Position numbers and translations under genes: made by a program. The notes under the pieces are model-generated. The model had not been told where the DNA came from. It made no database searches and was given only the letters and a program-made list of their open reading frames with translations. Shown here piece by piece: positions 22,839 through 24,932 of a stretch of 24,932 nt of DNA. Position 1 is the first letter of the stretch. The number at the start of each line of letters is the position of its first letter. The stretch is from Deltaproteobacteria bacterium (GTDB taxonomy: Bacteria; Desulfobacterota; Deferrimicrobia; Deferrimicrobiales; Deferrimicrobiaceae), in contig PQAK01000036.1 of NCBI GenBank assembly GCA_003105225.1, positions 6,805 to 31,736 on the forward strand, read 5' to 3'.

Positions 22839-23621
22839 CTACTCCCCCCGGAAGATCGCCTTCTCCTTCGCCAGGAACGCCCGGATCCCTTCCCGGAAAT
22901 CGCAGGTCCGGGAGGATGCCACGATCCCCTGGCGCTCCTCTTCGAGCTGCGCCTCGAGCGGCTGAAGCACCGCCCGGTTGTACAGCTCCTTGGTCTTCCC
23001 GAATGCGAGGGTGGGGCCGGCCGCTATTTTCGCCGCCAGCGCCTCCGTTTCGGAGGCGAAGGAGCCATCGGGGAAAACCCGCTGGATCAGCCCCCACGAG
23101 GCGGCCTCGGCCGCGGATAACGTCCTGCCCGTAAGCGTCAGCTCCATCGCGCGGTGCGTCCCCACGGCTCTTGCCAGGAAGAAGGTCGCTCCCCCGTCGG
23201 GGGAGAGCCCGATGTTCTGGTAGGCCAGCGCGAAGCGCGCCGACTCGGCGGCCACCACGAGATCGCCGGCCAGCGCCAGGGAGATGCCGGCCCCCGCCGC
23301 CACTCCGTTTACCGCCGAAAGGACCGGCTTGGGGCAGCGTCGCAGCGAGGAGACGAAGGCGTGCAGCCGGACGGTCAGGTCATAGAACGTGTGGGGCGCC
23401 CGGTCCTTCATGTTTCCCATCATCCCGACGTCGCCGCCCGCCGAGAACACTTTCTCCGCGCCGGTAAAGACGATGCACCGCACGCCCGGATCGTGCGCCA
23501 GCGGCGCCAGGGAGGAGAGAAGCGCCTCGCCCATCTCGAAATCGAACACGTTCATCCGCTCCGGACGGCCCATCCGCAGGGTCGCCACGGCCCCCTTCCG
23601 CTCTACGATGACGGCATGCAT
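22839..23621 (-). CDS. Enoyl-CoA hydratase/isomerase (crotonase) family protein
   Basis: The 260-residue protein has the crotonase fold. The oxyanion hole is formed by FSAGGD (59-64) and NGVAAGAG (105-112). By an ungapped reading against the rat mitochondrial hydratase from memory, its two catalytic glutamates fall at Ser114 and Tyr134. An Asp (Asp142, in SPDGG) is present as in PaaG-like isomerases. So it may be an isomerase or another crotonase activity rather than a classical hydratase. The ATG at 23621 has AAGGAGGA 8 bases upstream; a longer frame to 23666 lacks this support. It stands alone and its stop touches the stop of the convergent glycosyltransferase. Confidence 0.85.
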   Translation of the reverse strand: MHAVIVERKGAVATLRMGRPERMNVFDFEMGEALLSSLAPLAHDPGVRCIVFTGAEKVFSAGGDVGMMGNMKDRAPHTFYDLTVRLHAFVSSLRRCPKPVLSAVNGVAAGAGISLALAGDLVVAAESARFALAYQNIGLSPDGGATFFLARAVGTHRAMELTLTGRTLSAAEAASWGLIQRVFPDGSFASETEALAAKIAAGPTLAFGKTKELYNRAVLQPLEAQLEEERQGIVASSRTCDFREGIRAFLAKEKAIFRGE

Positions 23622-23685
23622 CCCCGGGTCCTCCTTCGGACGTAAGGTCGATTCCCCTTTATACATTTTTGCACGGGAGGTGGGC

Positions 23686-23691
23686 TATAAT
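23686..23691 (+). promoter_or_regulatory. Consensus -10 box seven bases before an ATG
   Basis: A perfect TATAAT at 23686-23691 places the expected transcription start at or beside the ATG at 23698. No clear -35 is found at 16-18 bases. No Shine-Dalgarno lies at normal distance; GGGAGG (23675-23680) is 17 bases away. This suggests a leaderless mRNA. Confidence 0.45.
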
Positions 23692-23697
23692 TTCCCA

Positions 23698-24171
23698 ATG
23701 CCGCTGTCCCGCATGACCTGCCCCACCTGCGGCGCGGAGCTGACGTACCATTCTCCGAAAAACGCTGCGGGGAAGAGGGCGTGCCCCTACGAGGGGCTGG
23801 CGTACGCGGATCTCCGGGCCGGACATGACCAGATCTACTTCGGCAAATGGAGGAAGATGGACGCCGGACCCCCGGACGTGCTGCGGGCCTACAACCAGAT
23901 CGGAAGGCACCTGAGCGCGATCGGGCGCGCCCTGGGAGACAAGGACCTCCCCGCGGCGCGGCATGACCTGGCGAAAGCCCATGAAGCCTACCTGCTGGGA
24001 GATCCCCGTCAAGATACGCGCGACACGCTCCGGTTCATGGACCATGCCCTGTCCTACATGCACCGGGTGATCGACGATCTCCTGCACGAAATGGGGCTTC
24101 CCCCCCACACCCCCATGGATTTCGCGGAGTGGTACGACGTCGCGGAAGTGCCGTTCCGGGACGAGTGGTGA
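23698..24171 (+). CDS. Small uncharacterised protein with CxxC (partial zinc ribbon)
   Basis: I do not recognise this 157-residue protein. It starts MPLSRMTCPTCGAELTYHS with a CxxC at Cys8 and Cys11 and a further Cys29 (KRACPYEG), so a complete four-Cys zinc ribbon is not seen, though His18 could contribute. The rest is predicted mostly helical, with FMDHALSYMHRVIDDLLHEM as an amphipathic helix. It ends FAEWYDVAEVPFRDEW. No signal peptide or membrane segment is present. The ATG at 23698 gives the full N-terminus; ATG 23713 is the next option. It is 27 bases upstream of the GNAT gene and likely co-transcribed with it. Confidence 0.7.
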   Translation: MPLSRMTCPTCGAELTYHSPKNAAGKRACPYEGLAYADLRAGHDQIYFGKWRKMDAGPPDVLRAYNQIGRHLSAIGRALGDKDLPAARHDLAKAHEAYLLGDPRQDTRDTLRFMDHALSYMHRVIDDLLHEMGLPPHTPMDFAEWYDVAEVPFRDEW

Positions 24172-24198
24172 GCGAGCAATGACCGGAGGAGGATGGAG

Positions 24199-24768
24199 AT
24201 GATTCCCCTGGACCGATACCCCAAGGAGTTGACCCTCAAGGACGGAGACCTCGTCACCTTCCGGCCGATGACCCCGGAGGACGTGGACCCGCTCTGGGAA
24301 TTTTTCCGCCAGATTCCCCCGGTCGACAAGATGTACTTCAGGGAGGACATCGATCGACGGGACGAGGTGGAGCGTTGGGCGAGGACGCTCGACTACGACA
24401 CGGTCCTGCCGGTCCTGGCGTTTTCCGGGGGGCGCGTGGTGGGGGACGCGACGCTGCACCGCAACAAGACGGGATGGAAGCAGCGGGTGGGGACGATCCG
24501 GATCCTCATCGCATCCGATTTCCGGCACCGCGGACTGGGGACGGCCATGATCCGGGAGTTGCGCCATCTGGGGGAAAAGGCGTCCCTGCACTACCTCCTG
24601 GCGGAGGTGATCGAGGAACAGCAGGCCGCGATCCGGGCCTTCGAGAAGCTGGGGTTCGAGCGAACGGCCGTCTATCGCAACTACGTCAACGATCAGCGGG
24701 GCCGCCTGCACAATCTCGTGGTCCTGCACTATGCCATGTCCTTGTCGGAGGAAGAGGAGTTCTATTGA
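24199..24768 (+). CDS. GNAT-family N-acetyltransferase
   Basis: The roughly 189-residue protein has a GNAT fold. The acetyl-CoA-binding motif A is visible as RILIASDFRHRGLGTAMIREL with the R-x-x-G-x-G-type loop RHRGLG. Motif B follows in AAIRAFEKLGFERTAVYRNYV. It transfers an acetyl group from acetyl-CoA to an unknown amine or protein. There are two ATGs: 24193 and 24199. The ribosome site AGGAGG (24187-24192) is 6 bases from 24199, which I prefer; 24193 would be too close. It shares a transcript with the upstream CxxC protein. A structured region and an intrinsic terminator follow. Confidence 0.85.
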   Translation: MIPLDRYPKELTLKDGDLVTFRPMTPEDVDPLWEFFRQIPPVDKMYFREDIDRRDEVERWARTLDYDTVLPVLAFSGGRVVGDATLHRNKTGWKQRVGTIRILIASDFRHRGLGTAMIRELRHLGEKASLHYLLAEVIEEQQAAIRAFEKLGFERTAVYRNYVNDQRGRLHNLVVLHYAMSLSEEEEFY

Positions 24769-24794
24769 GACAGGGCTTTTTCTAAAGTCGGCGG

Positions 24795-24833
24795 GGGTTC
24801 CTTCCGATAAAGAAGGCGAGGGGCTCGTAACCC
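24795..24833 (+). ncRNA. Candidate structured RNA: compact three-way junction before terminator
   Basis: GGGTT (24795-24799) pairs with AACCC (24829-24833). Inside it sit two hairpins: CCTTC (24800-24804) with GAAGG (24812-24816), loop CGATAAA, and CGAG (24817-24820) with CTCG (24824-24827), loop GGG. The three stems meet directly with one unpaired T. The element lies between the GNAT stop and a strong terminator. It matches no riboswitch I know and lacks a standard tRNA T-arm. Stems of 4-5 bp in GC-rich DNA can arise by chance. Confidence 0.35.
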
Positions 24834-24853
24834 GTCAACCCAATTCCTGCAAA

Positions 24854-24883
24854 GGGGGCCGGCGACCGGCCCCCCGTTTTTTT
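24854..24883 (+). terminator. Intrinsic terminator after the GNAT gene
   Basis: GGGGGCCGG (24854-24862) pairs perfectly with CCGGCCCCC (24866-24874) around a CGA loop. CG and seven Ts (24877-24883) follow. This 9-bp GC stem plus T-run is the clearest intrinsic terminator in the window. It would end the CxxC protein / GNAT transcript. Confidence 0.92.
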
Positions 24884-24932
24884 GCTCTCCCCGGCGGAGA
24901 TTCATGCCAAGCCCGCAATTCTCACCAGGGTT

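Noticed and set aside
24817..24850. A tRNA-Thr(CGT)-like anticodon loop CTCGTAA flanked by GGG and CCC
   Set aside because: The stem is only 3 bp, and there is no acceptor stem, D-arm or T-arm of standard form, so it is not a tRNA gene.
24884..24932. The last bases of the window (ATTCATGCCAAGCCCGCAAT and following) as a possible mobile-element end
   Set aside because: They look like non-coding repeat-type DNA, but the window ends before any partner repeat or transposase can be seen.

Overview
The window is about 25 kb of GC-rich, densely packed, Gram-negative DNA with frequent GTG and TTG starts. Heptosyltransferases of the lipopolysaccharide (LPS) inner core, an outer-membrane-type barrel, a lipoprotein and a NikR-controlled nickel importer point to a proteobacterium in the broad sense. 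A deltaproteobacterial (Desulfobacterota / Geobacter-like) lineage is my best guess from gene content and the style of the NikR half-sites. I could not run a search to confirm it.

Layout. (1) 1-3.1 kb: the 3' part of leuA (2-isopropylmalate synthase), a convergent small cupin, and a cyclopropane-fatty-acid-synthase family gene. (2) 3.1-8.5 kb, minus strand: a tight seven-gene nickel unit read as nikR, outer-membrane barrel, nikM, nikN, nikQ, nikO, larA. A promoter with an embedded inverted repeat lies directly upstream of nikR. NikR would sense nickel, NikMNQO would import it, the barrel could serve outer-membrane passage, and the LarA-family enzyme is a plausible consumer because this family uses a nickel-pincer cofactor. 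The cofactor-making genes larB, larC and larE are not in the window. (3) 8.6-10.0 kb: an inositol-monophosphatase family gene and a convergent DUF2155-type lipoprotein. (4) 10.1-10.55 kb, minus strand: three different serine tRNA genes (TGA, GCT, GGA anticodons), all with encoded CCA, with two related REP-like inverted repeats between or beside them. (5) 10.66-22.84 kb, plus strand: a 12-gene LPS or surface-glycan unit. It holds a WbpE-like sugar aminotransferase, waaF-like, waaC-like, a WaaE-like GT2, a waaQ-like third heptosyltransferase, a radical SAM/SPASM protein, four GT4 glycosyltransferases, a methyltransferase and a hexapeptide acyltransferase. Many junctions are 4-base stop/start overlaps. 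(6) 22.84-24.9 kb: a convergent crotonase-fold gene, then a small zinc-ribbon-like protein that may be read from a leaderless mRNA, a GNAT acetyltransferase, a compact structured RNA candidate and a strong intrinsic terminator.

No CRISPR array, intact transposase, integrase or phage gene was seen. No gene-free stretch exceeds about 300 bases apart from the tRNA region, which is described feature by feature.
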